Shown here: piece after piece, positions 1-10,559 of the stretch
Layout: each line of letters begins with the position of its first letter
Position numbering within the stretch: the stretch's first letter is position 1
DNA from: Sambucus nigra
Taxonomy: Eukaryota > Streptophyta > Magnoliopsida > Dipsacales > Adoxaceae
DNA: 64,000 nucleotides
Direction: 5' to 3'
Assembly (NCBI GenBank): GCA_949130495.1
Contig: OX422218.1
Coordinates: 43,780,651-43,844,650 of the forward strand
Translations under genes and position numbers: made by a program
The notes under the pieces: model-generated
What the model saw: only the letters and a program-made list of their open reading frames with translations
What the model was told of the DNA's origin: nothing
The model's database searches: none

Positions 1-510
1 TGTTAAAGGAAGAGCCATCTCTGACTACCTCGCCGATTACCCGGTAGAAGAAGCGGAGGTTAGGATCTCTGAATTCCCAGATGAAAATATCCTTTGCACC
101 ACTCAAGACCGCCTTCGATGGAAAATATTCTTTGATGGCGCTACCAACAAAAAGGGACATGGCATTGGGATACTTCTGATCGCCCAGATGACTCCCACAC
201 TCCCATCGCCATTAAACTAAATTTCCCTTGCACTAATAGCATGACAGAATACGAGGCATGCAGAGTGGGCCTCAAGGTTGATCTCAAGAAAGGTATTCAA
301 TACCTTGATGTCTACATGGATTCTGCCCTTATCATCGGTCAACTTCTCAGAAAGTGGAAAGTCAAGGATGAAAATCTCCAACCCTTTCATGCCCTATTAG
401 AAGAGTTAGCCTCCCGGTTCCGAGATATCACCTTTCGTTACCTACCCTGAGCAAAGAATAACCTAGCCGATGCTCTCTCTACCTTGGCCTCCATGGTCAA
501 CATGCCAGAG
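1..510 (+). pseudogene. Second (archaeal-type) RNase H domain of Tat pol, degenerate
   Basis: Frame 2 from position 2 reads a linker and then WKIFFDGATNKKGHGIGILLI. A frameshift near 180 moves the frame so that PDDSHTPIAIKLNFPCTNS leads into TEYEAC at 241 and on to the LADALSTLASMV tail near 490. The order first acidic residue (FDG), E in TEYEAC, D in MDSALII, and the C-terminal AKN-LADAL matches archaeal-type RNase H domains of Tat elements, which degrade the RNA strand during reverse transcription. An in-frame TGA stands at about 448. RT and the first RNase H would lie to the left, outside the window. Confidence 0.8.
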
Positions 511-699
511 GGAATAACAATGACCCCCTTCCTAGTTCAAAAGCAAGACAAATCGACCCATTGCTACCATATTGAGTTTGTTTCCACCAAAGATCCCGAA
601 CTAGCCGATTGCTGGTATTATGATATCTGGTGCCTCCTCAAACATGGTAGGTATCCCGAGGGTTCCAACAATAAAGATCGAATAACTCTCCAAAGACTG

Positions 700-1856
700 G
701 TCGCCCAGTACATCATATGTCATAAAGCCCTACTCAAGAGGAACTTCGACGGAACTCATCTACACTATATTGCTGGGGCTGAGATTGAGAAAATAATGCA
801 AAAAATCTGCAGCGGGGAATGCGGACCCCACATGAATGGTCACATGCTCGCCAAGATGATCATCTGATAGGGATACTACAGGACCACCATGATCCAGGAT
901 TTCACCGTCTATGTCCAGAGATGCCTCAAATGCCAACAATTATCCAATCTTCAATACTTGCCTCCGCGAGAATTATACAACATGACCTATCCCTGGCCGT
1001 TCTCCACCTGGGGTGTCGACATCATAGGGAAGGTTACAATAAGGGATTCATATGGACATGAGTTCATCCATGTCGCCATCGATTACTTCACCAAATGGGT
1101 CGAAGCTGAGTCATACGCAGTATAAAATGCCAAGAAAGTGGCCAAATTCCTCAAGAAAAATATCATCTGCCGATATGGGGTCCCGCACGAGCTGGTATCA
1201 GATAACAGGTTGCATTTATAAGTAGAAGTCACTGAAGTAGTCAATGACTACGAGAATCAGAGACACAAATCTTCTCCCTACCGACCTCTGACTAATGGTG
1301 CAGTTGAAGCCGCCAACAAGAACCTCAAAGCCATCATCAACAAGATGACCGAAAGTTGTAGAGATTTGACCGACCGTATCTCATACGCCATTTGGGGCTA
1401 TCGAACCTCAATCCGAACCTCTAATGGGGCTACCCCTTATTCCCTGGTCTACGACATGGAAGCAGTCCTACCAGTGGAGCTGGAAATACCCTCGTTGTGC
1501 GTCATGCTTGAAAGCAAGGTTAGAGAAGAAGACTAGTGCTGAAGCCATCTTGATAAGCTAGCCCTCCTAAATGAAAGAAGGTTAAAATCACTTTACCACA
1601 TACAAGGGTACCATCACCGAATAGCGTGATCATTCAACAAGAGAGTCAAGGATCGAGGTGTCCGAGAGGGAGACTTAGCCCTCAAGGAGATAATATAACC
1701 CATCTGGGACCCCAGAGGGAAATTCAAGCCCAATTGGAGTGGCCCCTACATTGTAAAGAAAATCTTATCAGGTGGTGCCACCATGCTCACTGACCTAGAT
1801 GGGGAGGAGATGGCTCATCCAGTCAATCTGGACTGTCTCAAGTAGTTCTACCCCTA
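700..1856 (+). pseudogene. Integrase of Tat pol, degenerate
   Basis: The parts of a Ty3/gypsy integrase are in order but broken by stops and frame changes. A zinc-binding region (H residues near 820-850, then CLKC near 930) comes first. The catalytic core starts with PWPFSTWGVDIIG (first Asp, about 1018) and FIHVAIDYFTKWVEAE, followed by GVPHELVSDN (second Asp, about 1200) and the Glu of NGAVEAANKN near 1305. A C-terminal region with NWSGPYIVKKIL near 1735 gives the GPY motif usual at the end of gypsy integrases. Stops at about 866, 1123, 1218 and 1534 leave no function. It would have inserted the cDNA into the nucleus. Confidence 0.82.
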
Positions 1857-2346
1857 GTCCGAAATCTTGGCGCGCTACGACTCTTCTCATCCCCCTTCTA
1901 TTCTAAAAAAAAATCTTCATTTCCCTCTACCCAGAACTACGTGGGCCTGATCCACTGCAAAAAAAAAAAACTATTTTGCAAATAAATAAAAACATTTTCA
2001 AAAACCCCAGAGGTACGTAGGGAGCTCATGCACCTCACATAAGTGCGGCCCTTTCTTTTTCATAAAATACTATTCTTTTTTACCTCCGATAATGGCGATT
2101 CATTCTAAAAATACTTGAACAAAAGGATTATGTATGCCTTAGCGATCAGTATAGATAATTCAAATTACAAAATTCATCGAAAGGCACAGATGAATGATCA
2201 GAAACTTGTTTATGTCATTAATAAGAAAATTCAGCACGGATTACATAAGAAAAAGGAACGGATAACTCCCTTCCCCTACTACCATAAAAGGCCAAATAAA
2301 TTCCCCACATATATTCCCTATTACATAAATAAACTCTCCAAGAGTC
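1857..2346. other. Noncoding spacer between Tat pol and the antisense gene
   Basis: No convincing coding sequence. It holds A-runs near 1910 and 1960 and two short motifs, GAACTACGTGGGCCTGAT (1934-1951) and GGTACGTAGGGA (2012-2023). Relatives of both recur in the Tat LTR at 20124-20143 and 20154-20166, in the same order. The minus-strand gene ends at the right edge of this spacer, so its 3' end and polyadenylation signal should be here. Confidence 0.5.
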
Positions 2347-3582
2347 CTACCCACAGCCACCAGAGGAGCCTGCACCCTCATCATTTACATCCGGAGGTCC
2401 CCAAGTTTCCCCTACCTGAATAGAATGCCATAAACACTCCATGGACCGATGATCCTTAACCATATCTAAAAAGACCACAACACCCCTTTCCATGGTGTTA
2501 GATAAAACAAACCATCTTTGTCCAGTCTCCACTGCCAACATCTTGTTGACTACTTTCCTCCACAACCTATTCATGTAATCTTTAGGGACATGCCAAACCT
2601 CCCCGACAGACTGAGAGGGAACGGTTAATGGACGTCGATTCTCTCATCGAGATCCAAGCAACAGACGCAGGCGCTCAGTCAAATCGTCTAATGAAAAGAA
2701 ATTTGAGGTCCGAGAGGGCACGACCTGTGCCCAGCCAAATTGGCGCAGAAGTCGCCAAGGGAAATAAAAAGATGTTTGTCTGAGACCAACCAACCGGACA
2801 TAAGAATACTCTCCTAGCTCCAGAACGGGCTAAAGCTGTCCCCACCAAGGTACTGACCAATAAATCCCACGAGCCTCATGCTCCACAAGACAATTTTCCC
2901 AGTTCTCAACATATAGGCCAACGCTGATGAAGTAGTGTGAAAAAAAGTTGGGTACGGCCGACAAGGGATACTCCAGAGGAGTCGCTAAGAGGAATCTTTC
3001 AGAACGGCCCTCTCTCCAGCCATCCAGCCCATTCAGGGTCTCTGCCAGTATCACCACCGCATGATTGTGACGGTATGACATCCATGAAGTAATGGCTGCA
3101 AGTTATGGTTCCACTTGAACCTCCCTAGTCAGCAACAACCATTTGGAAACCAGACACAGAACAATGACTCCAGCATCACCTACTTTCCCTAAATGCACGG
3201 ACTGCATCACCGCCGGTAGGGAGATCATTCCTCCCACAACCAATGATCTAGCCGCCGAAGGTGAAATACGAAGAAGCCCAGCCAACAAATCCATGGGAGA
3301 GCGGGAAAATTCGGGTAAAGCCACTGCAACACTGGGATTTACACCCAATATGGCAGAGAATTCCTCGTAGGTAGGACAAACTTGTTCCAACCCAAAGCGT
3401 AATACATGATCTTCGGGGTACCAGAATTGTACCGCCGCCATCAGCACGTTCCACTCAAGAGGCCGATTGCACCACAAGGAGACCCGACGTATATTGAAAG
3501 CATCATAGTCGACATTATAAGAGAACATAGCTTCCAAGGCTTCAAAGTAGTTGGCAAACTCGGTGCTACCAGGGAGAGCCAT
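2347..3582 (-). pseudogene. Antisense cargo gene 2: DUF7745-like plant protein, intronless, three in-frame stops
   Basis: One frame of about 411 codons starts at the ATG at 3582 and runs to a stop at 2347, broken only by stops at 3103, 2830 and 2644. The N-terminal part has WCNRPLEWNVLMAAVQFW, then WYPEDHVLRFGLEQVCPTYEEFSAILG. Later come VVILAETLNGLDGWREG and YSYVRLVGL-----FYFPWRLLRQFG. This order matches a large plant family of transposon-borne proteins related to the plant mobile domain (DUF7745 type, identified from memory). The molecular function is unknown to me; the end is Gly/Ser-rich. It lies opposite to pol in the same element, about 590 bp from the end of gene 1. Because one frame persists over 1.2 kb, decay is recent relative to pol. 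Confidence 0.72.
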
Positions 3583-3655
3583 CTTGCAAGGCTAAGAGAT
3601 AATGGGAAAGTGGGTAACAATGCAAAGGTGTGATGAAAACACTCCACCCTTCATT

Positions 3656-3665
3656 CTTTATATAC
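3656..3665 (-). promoter_or_regulatory. TATA box of antisense cargo gene 2
   Basis: The minus strand reads GTATATAAAG about 75 bases upstream of the ATG at 3582, a normal plant distance for a TATA box plus short leader. It points away from the Tat LTR, so the gene appears to have had its own promoter. Confidence 0.6.
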
Positions 3666-3782
3666 TTGAAAACCCTCACAAGGGACATAATCCCTACAGA
3701 AATTAGAACGAATCGTACCCCAAAAGGTACCAAAGGCTGAAGAGGGTACCATTCAAAGCTTTCAATTGATGGGACTGGACTG

Positions 3783-3822
3783 AACTGCCGATAAGCAGGT
3801 CAGGGTGCTTGCCGATCGGCAA
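3783..3822. promoter_or_regulatory. TGCCGAT palindrome upstream of antisense gene 2
   Basis: TTGCCGATCGGCAA (3809-3822) is a perfect 14-base palindrome. A half copy, TGCCGATAAGCA, lies 20 bases away near 3786. The pair sits about 125-160 bases upstream of the TATA box on the minus strand. The same core occurs in the promoter of antisense gene 1 and in the sense LTR promoter of this element. A shared transcription-factor site is an inference. Confidence 0.5.
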
Positions 3823-4168
3823 CCCCCTATTGTTGGAAATTTCCCTTTTTTCCTCTTTTGTCAAATCAGAAAAATCAATAAAAATAAATTGATATTCTCA
3901 ACAAAATTTCAAGAATCCCCTTTTTCTCCTTATATATTTTCTCCTTTTAATTAAAAACTTTCCTTCAAAAAATTCCAAAAATATTCCTTTTTACGGTCTC
4001 AGCAGCAAATTAAAAAGCGCATGTGCATTCATTCATCATAAGATAATAAAAAACTCCATTGCATTGCGTATATTTTTGTTATGTGTTACATCAATTTGGA
4101 AGAAAATAAAAAGAAAAAGAAAAAATAATGGGACTCAGCCCTAACCCACATCCTCTCTCTCTCTCTCA

Positions 4169-4370
4169 CTAAGAGCTTCCACCCCTGCGACGTGCTCTCT
4201 TTCCCCTATGGCGAGATGATGCACCACCATTACTTGAGCCAAAAGTCCTCTCCAGATGAGGCAGATGGCACCAAGAAAGAAAGAACAGGAACCGCATCCT
4301 GAATATGGGCAGTCGCCGAAGATATCAAGTCTCTGATGTCCCTGAGCCAAGTGGTCCACACCCGGACTTA
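4169..4370 (-). pseudogene. Antisense cargo gene 1 (plant mobile domain), last exon
   Basis: Continuation of the gene at 14925-16760, separated from it by the Tekay insertion. A pyrimidine-rich stretch ending TTACAG (4371-4376) gives the acceptor. The exon reads VRVWTTWLRDIRDLISS followed by a frameshift near 4240 and a basic tail, HRGKRARRRGGSS, before the stop at 4169. Phase fits exon 4, but the first codon is TAA, probably a mutated sense codon. The basic tail could be a nuclear localisation signal; that is inference. Confidence 0.6.
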
Positions 4371-4446
4371 CTGTAAGGAAAGGCAAAATCAGTATCAAAG
4401 TAGAAATGACCAAAACAGAAAAGAAAGAGAGAAAGGAACAGAAAGT

Positions 4447-7118
4447 TGTAATACCACGTATTTTTATGCTTTCTAAATTTGGGGATTTATTAAATTTAAT
4501 GTGAGTTATTAATTTAATATAAATCCAGAAATTAATTATTTTTATAATTACTAACGTGACAAGAGTTAGTAATCATTGGAAACTTGTTAAATATTACTAA
4601 TGAGTAGAGTAATATAATGTTGGTACTATTAAATGTCACGAGTGAGTAAAATGACAATTTTGGAAATTTGAGTCGGGACGCGCCCGTGTCGCGTCGGGAC
4701 TAAATATTGATTAATAAAAGTGAATTAAATATAAGTCACTCGTATAGTCATTTTGAGTGCGCCAAAATGTCTGGAAGGGTCGAAATAGCCAGAAAAGTGT
4801 ACCCGGGGATTTAGTTTGGGTCCCGGGGCATTTTTAGGCCTATCTAGCACCCCAGGAGGGCGTTTTGGATAATTCATAATTTTGGTAATTAAACCCACGA
4901 AAATTACAAGGTTATATCAGATGCTTAGGGTTGGCTTCTAGGGTTAATACAACCAAAAGTTAGTGATGGCCATTGGAAAAGGAAGGCGAGAGCTTGCCAA
5001 GGAATTCTAGGCTGAAAACCCCTCTGTTTGCATCGCCATCGCCGCCAAATGATAGATCACGTCGCAAGGATCGTAACCACACTGATTTCAGCACAAATCA
5101 GAGACCAAAAATTCCCAGGTAAGTATTTATCTTGCTTAATTTAGTTAATGCTTTATTCATGTTAGTATAGGGTTGATTAGGATGAGTTTCATGAAAGAAA
5201 ACCCATGTTGGAGATAGGAAAATTGCATGTAGTAATGTTATAAATGATAATATGGAAATCCCCTTCATGTGTAGAGGTTTAACCACAGATTTATGATGAA
5301 TTAGAAGTAAAATTTCTGGAGAAATAATGATTTCCCCTTTTAAATAGATGAATTCAATTTAAAGGAGTAATAATCTTTGTACATCCTTATTAAAATATTT
5401 TGGGAGGTAAAGAAGACAAGTACGACTTATTAAAAATATGAAACCTTTAATGTAAGACGAGATTTACATTTTTCGGGGATGTTTACATATAAGGGACGAT
5501 GGAACTATGTATTAAAAGGTGGAGACGAGTAAGGTAGTTACATGGGAAATAAATGAGTACCTACTGAAATTACACTTGGGATGATAGGAACACACGAGTG
5601 TCACTTGATAAGTTGGGATAATCCCACAAATTAAAGTAAGAAATGAACCGTTATACGTGATAACTAAATAATGAGAAATAAGGATAAATATCATAATTAT
5701 GGGTTATGAGATGTACCTAAACTTGATGTGGTAATAGTAGTATATTTATATGACTGTTTTATGCATATACTATATACGTGTGAAAACCATGCCCGCGCTA
5801 CTTGCTATCCCGGAGGTTACCGCGCTGGGATAGTCTTATCTCGATGACACCTTTATGGGGGATATTGACTCGTACCCTTGAAGATAGAAATCCTTTGGTA
5901 CAGGCTAATCGGATCGATAGTCAGACGGTCCTAAGAGACGTGGGGGCGTGTGCTAACCTCTTAAAGACCTGGAATCTATGCTTCGCCTCAATGTTGTTTG
6001 TGTTTGTGTTATTACAGTTCGAGAGTGATTCTGAACTTGGATTTCCCTTAGTACGAGTGATACGGGGACTGGATAGCAGAGTATGCCCGCACCATAATTA
6101 TTATGTGGGGTGATGTTTGAATATATATATTATATGAGTATTTAATATATATATTTAATTCTGAAATTTGGGAACTACCTCCTGTGTTTATAGTAAGTAA
6201 GAGATGAATAATGATTTCAATTTGGAAATACATGTTTTCAAAAGTATAATATGTTATTGGGAAACATTATTAACAAATAAAGTTAAAATGAGAGCTTTGT
6301 TATTAAATGAAATTTACTTCTTAAATAGTCGAATTGGTCAGTTTAAATCTTACGAGCAACCTAAGATAAGATAAGTTAAACCGTTGGGAAGGTTAGTGCG
6401 ATAGGTGTGCACATTAGAAGAGAGGTGCGGATTTCTCAAGGGAGTGCCACAGTAATATGTTGTTGCATTGGCAAGTAAACATTTTAAATACTTGCTAAAC
6501 AAATTTTAAATAATTTTTACAATCGGGCTCTGACCCGTTTCTATTTTCTTTTCTCTCTTGTATATATATGTATGTATTACAGGTGCCCAGCCATAGGGGC
6601 GTCTTGCATAGGATCCTTTGGAAGGAACACGATGCAGCTTAGGTGGGAGTTGGAGGCCTCTTGCTTAGACGACCTAATTTCTTGATTCCTCTTCTACCAC
6701 TATTTACTCAGTTGGGCATGTGTCACCCTTTTCCATTATTCAGTTATTTATCGGATATTGTGATTTGTTTATTTCAGTATTTACACTTTGGGATTAATTA
6801 CTGTCAGGATGTTCTCCTTTAAGTTTTAATATTGGAATCACTTAGTTTGACGTTTAATTAATTGGATTGTTTGTTCCAGTATAGTTATTGTGTGATTCTT
6901 TAAGTATGAATGAAGTAAAGTTTTAAATGTCGGTTTATATAAATAAAATTTGGAAAGTAATGTCTAAAATGGTTTTGACACTTAGCTTAGTTATTTAGGG
7001 TGTTAAATTGGAAAAATTATTTTTACGACAGTGATGCTAAGAATGAACCAACCGTTCACCTTGATTATAATTTAATAAAGGACTGATCACCTGGTATTTA
7101 ATTAGGTGGGGTGTCACA
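4447..7118 (+). repeat. 5' LTR of the Tekay-type element
   Basis: 2672 bases, TG...CA ends, and directly followed by GG and the PBS. Compared with the 3' LTR it lacks 327 bases near 5332; the junction keeps a shared ATTT, so it looks like a deletion by short-homology repair. It contains a consensus splice donor (AG|GTAAGT at 5117-5124) and a matching acceptor at 6581-6582 (see the intron entry). GC-rich blocks near 4670 and 4800 are shared with the solo LTRs further right. Confidence 0.93.
5119..6582 (+). other. Putative intron inside the Tekay 5' LTR
   Basis: The donor CCCAG|GTAAGT starts the intron at 5119. The acceptor is made of CTGAC at 6530-6534 (branch-point consensus), a pyrimidine-rich stretch, and TTACAG|GTGCCC with the AG at 6581-6582. 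The 3' LTR has the same parts at 12585 (as AG|GCAAGT) and 14379. Counterparts lie in the solo LTRs and in the minus-strand gypsy LTRs. The spacing of branch point to AG, about 48 bases, is normal for plants. Splicing itself is not shown by sequence alone. Confidence 0.5.
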
Positions 7119-7120
7119 GG

Positions 7121-7132
7121 TGGTATCAGAGC
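7121..7132 (+). other. Primer-binding site, initiator Met-tRNA
   Basis: TGGTATCAGAGC, the usual PBS of plant gypsy and copia elements that pair with the 3' end of initiator Met-tRNA. It begins two bases after the 5' LTR, where minus-strand cDNA synthesis would start. Confidence 0.95.
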
Positions 7133-7301
7133 ATCAGTTTCTAGTGTCCTTAGGATCTGTATGGCTTATTTCGCTTTCAGCTTAGAATTTTTGTTATACA
7201 GCCCTATTTTAGGATTTTTGTATTCTTGTTTTTACGATTACGTCTTTAGCTATTTGAGATTTAATAATAACTGCGGACTAATAAATTTCTTCACGTTTTA
7301 G

Positions 7302-8500
7302 ATGCCTCCGAGACGTGAACCAAAGGATAGGCATGCCCAAGACGAGCAACCAGTACCTCCGGCTCAGGGAACGATGCATGCTAATGAGGTAGCAGCTATT
7401 GTTGCTCAAGCGATAAATGATGCACTAGCAGTAGTACAACAGGCTCCACCCCAGATTCAGGCAGTGGTGCCAGTACCTGCACAACTTCCATAAGTATGGG
7501 AGCGGGTTAGGGATGCCTTTCAGAAGGCGCCTCCCCCTGAGTTCTCGGGTAGTTCAGATATCATCATCGTCAGCCAATGGAAGATAGATATCCAGAGGCA
7601 TCTGTGTATGTATGAGTGCACAGACGTACAAAAACAGTTGTTGGCTTCATTTAAGCTAGTGGGCACCGCTTTGCAATGGTGGGAGTCTACCACCACATTG
7701 GAGGAGAGGGATACTATCCTGATTTAGTCATTCTGGGAGCAGTTTGACCGTAAGTATTTTCCATCCGCCGTGCAAACTGAGATGAGGCGAAAATTACTGA
7801 ACTTGAAGCAGGAGAATTATACTGTTGATGAGTATGAAGAGGAGTTCACAAGACTTCTCACTATAGTTCTAGATGAGGCACCCACTGAGGGCAAGAAGAT
7901 ACTGTTGTTTGTGGACGAGTTAGCTTGGAGGATCCGTCAGCACCTTATAGGGAATCTGTCTTTGAGTACCTTCACAGATGTACTCAATGTTACTTTACTA
8001 CACTTCCAGGATCATCGCTTCCATCTGCAGGGAATCAAACGGGTAGGAGAGTCCGGCCAGCAGGTAGGACAGGGGGAAGTGGTGGTAGTGGAGCACCGAC
8101 ATCGCATGGGAAGAGTTCCCATCAGGGGGACCCTGCCAAGCGGTTCCGATCAGGTAATTCCTGACAGGGATTTGGGGGATTTAGGTAGGGTCAGCAAGGC
8201 CAACACCGCCAGCAGCAGGGCCAACAGGGCCAGTGGCAGGGCGGTAAAGTCCAACAGGGCCGTGGTCAGCAGGGCCATAGGGGAGGCAATTTTAGGGGCG
8301 GATGTTTTGTGTGCGGCAAGAATGGACATAAGCGCAGGGATTGTCCAGAGGGTGATAGGGCCCCATAGCAGTAGGGTGCCCGTACTGAGCCTCAGAGGCC
8401 ACTTTTTCCAGCCGCCCTCCTAGCACCAGCTCAGGTACCAGCCCTACCAGCTATTCCAGCCGCTCCAGTGCAGCAGGGGCAGTTACAGTACGAACATGTC
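7302..8500 (+). pseudogene. Gag of the Tekay-type element, broken
   Basis: Starts MPPRREPKDRHAQ at 7302, a typical chromovirus Gag start. In-frame stops stand at 7491 (TAA, likely from CAA) and near 7725 (TAG). The capsid-like region continues as EQFDRKYFP and LNLKQENYTVDEYEEEFTRL to about 8030, where a frameshift moves it to frame 2. After a Gln/Gly-rich stretch the zinc knuckle CFVCGKNGHKRRDC (8303-8344) has all four metal ligands intact. Gag would package the RNA in virus-like particles. The reading frame then leads to the protease. Confidence 0.85.
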
Positions 8501-8539
8501 TATAACGTCCACCAGGAAGCAGCTCCGTAGGCACCACCC

Positions 8540-8888
8540 GTGATTGGGGGTATGTTTCCTATCCATGGTAATATGGGTCAGGTTTTATTTGATACTGGGG
8601 CGATGCACTATTTTATAGCTACTCATTTTACGAAGGCCTTAGGGTTATTAGCCATAGAAGAGAGCACTGTGATATGTGTAGACTCACCACTAGGAAATGG
8701 ATCGCTAATTTTCTTTATATAACGGGGTAGATATTGGTAACTTACTATTACCAGCAGACATGTTAGTCTTAGATATGCATGAGCACGACGTTATTATCGG
8801 TATGGGTTGGCTCGTAGCTTACAGAGCCATGATAGATTATTTCGGTGGGAGTATTGTCTTTGCCATTCCAAGGTAAGAGATATTTGTA
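8540..8888 (+). pseudogene. Aspartic protease of the Tekay-type element
   Basis: GQVLFDTGAMHYFIATHF carries the active-site Asp-Thr-Gly, normally followed by Ala in retroelement proteases. A frame break near 8722 is followed by a stretch on another frame with DMHEHDVIIGMGWL, the usual C-terminal protease motif (I-G-M-D/G-W-L). It would cut Gag-Pol. It is not intact because of the frame break. Confidence 0.8.
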
Positions 8889-9835
8889 GTGGCGATGCCT
8901 CACCCAAAGGGAGGCTCGACCGCTCAATTGTATTACATAGAGGAGGATACCTCTAAGGAGGTTGTGATTCCCTTAGACTCGATCCCAATTATTCGTGAGT
9001 ATTCTGATGTATTTCAGGAGATACCAGGCCTACCCCCCAGTTGTGAGATAGATTTTGTCATAGATTTATTACCGGATACTCGACTTATAGCGCGCGCTCC
9101 ATACCGTATGGCTCCGATGGAGATGCGAGAGTTATGAGATCAGATAGGGCAGCTGTTAGGTCAGGGCTTCATTCGTAGGAGTACCTCACCTTGGGGCGCT
9201 CCAGTATTGTTTGTGAAAAAGAGAGATGGTTCACTGAGGCTATGTGTGGACTACCGAGAACTGAACAAGGTCACGATACAGAACAAGTATCCGTTGCCTT
9301 GAATCGATGATCTGTTTGACCAACTGAGGGGAGAAACTTTCTTTTCGAAGATAGATCTGAGGTCAGGGTACCATCAGCTATGTATTAGGGAGTAGGATGT
9401 TTCAAAGACTGCTTTATTGACGAGATATGGGTCCTATGAGTTCTGAGTGATGCCATTTGGATTCACAAATGCTCCAGCCATATTCATGGACTTGATGAAC
9501 CGAGTGTTCAAGAGTTCTTGGATTAGTTTGTCATCGTCACCATAGATGACATTCTGATATATTCACACTCCGAGGAGGAGCATGCGAAGCACTTGAGGCA
9601 GGTTCTTCAGACTCTACGAGAGCATCAGATGTATGCTAAGTACGAGAAATTCGGGTTCTGGTTACGTGAAAGGCAGTTCTTGAGACATGTTGTTTCTGAA
9701 CAAAGGATAGCAATCGACTCGAGTAAAGTGTCAGCGGTGAGGGAGTGGGGACAGTCCACGACACCAACGGAAGTACGTAGTTTTTTGGGATTAGCTAAAT
9801 AATACAGGAGATTCATTCGGGGGGTTCTCTAAAAT
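8889..9835 (+). pseudogene. Reverse transcriptase of the Tekay-type element
   Basis: Landmarks in order: FQEIPGLPP linker, [62 protein letters not shown] (first catalytic Asp), [10 protein letters not shown], then IDDILIYS with the catalytic Asp pair, and the RT connection region to SFLGLAKYYRRFI. Stops lie near 9135, 9300, 9392 and 9443; the one in PLP*IDD fits CGA to TGA, as expected from loss of methylated cytosine. A frameshift near 9510 lies just before IDD. Confidence 0.87.
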
Positions 9836-9839
9836 AGCG

Positions 9840-10346
9840 AGTCCATTGACGAACCTGACTCGCAAGGGGGTACCATATGTTTTGGATGATACTTATCAAT
9901 CGGCCTTCGACGAGCTGGAAGACAATCTTACTTTAGCATCGGTCCTTGCTTTATCGAAGCCGGGCGTGGAGTACCCGGTTTACACCGATGCCTCTTTACG
10001 GGGACTTGGGGGAGCCCTTCAGCAGGAAGAGAAGGTTATAGATTCTGCCTCCCGCAAGCTTAATCCGCATGAGAAGAATTAACCCACACATGACCTAGAG
10101 TTAGCAGAGGTCATTTTTGCATTGAGGATATGGAGGCACTACTTATTGGGGAAGAAATTTCACTTGCTCATAGACCATAAGTCACTGTAGTACCTGTTCA
10201 CTCAGCGAGAGCTGAATATGTGTCAGCGCAGGTGGTTAGAGTTTGTGAAGGACTATCATTTCGACATACAGTACCATCCGGGGAAGGCCAACGTAGTTGA
10301 TGATGCGTTGAGCCGTAGACCGGTATACAATGTAGCAGACGTCTAG
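9840..10346 (+). pseudogene. RNase H of the Tekay-type element
   Basis: Opens with LTRKGVPY and continues through VYTDASLRGLGGALQQ (first Asp) and SASRKLNPHEKN to a TAA near 10080. In frame beyond it come [42 protein letters not shown] and [15 protein letters not shown]. This is the standard gypsy RNase H between RT and integrase. Two stops (about 10080 and 10187) break it. Confidence 0.85.
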
Positions 10347-10559
10347 AAAGAAAAATGGAAAGAGTTGGGTCACCAGGATGCAATAGCCTGTTCCTTCATA
10401 TCTGTCATGATAGTGACACTCGAGATTATTACGAGGGTCATACAGGCATAGACTGCAGACTCTTTTTCCCAGGAGTAGATTGTTCGACTTTTAGCTCAGG
10501 GTGCTGAGTCCTATTCTGTTAGTTCTGATGGGGGTTTGAGGTTTAATGGGAGATTGGTG

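Larger units (their letters stand above)
1..4446 (+). mobile_element. Tat-lineage Ty3/gypsy retrotransposon, left part (continues at 14915)
   Basis: Decayed element whose 5' half lies outside the window. It runs from RNase H through integrase on +, then carries genes on the minus strand, and is cut at 4446 by a Tekay-type element; it resumes at 14915. The lineage call rests on the second, archaeal-type RNase H next to integrase (motifs FFDGAT, TEYEAC, YLDVY-DSALII, FRYLP-AKN-LADAL), a known mark of the plant Tat group. It also rests on antisense ORFs between pol and the 3' LTR and on a tandem array just before the LTR, both reported for this group. Stops and frameshifts throughout show it is dead. 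Confidence 0.85.

Noticed and set aside
5802..6113. 103-codon plus-strand frame in the Tekay 5' LTR
   Set aside because: Lies in the LTR, is not open in the 3' LTR copy, and has no recognisable domain.
7121..7132. Possible tRNA gene fragment
   Set aside because: Only the 12-base primer-binding site is present; no cloverleaf around it. The same holds at 31646 and 45765.
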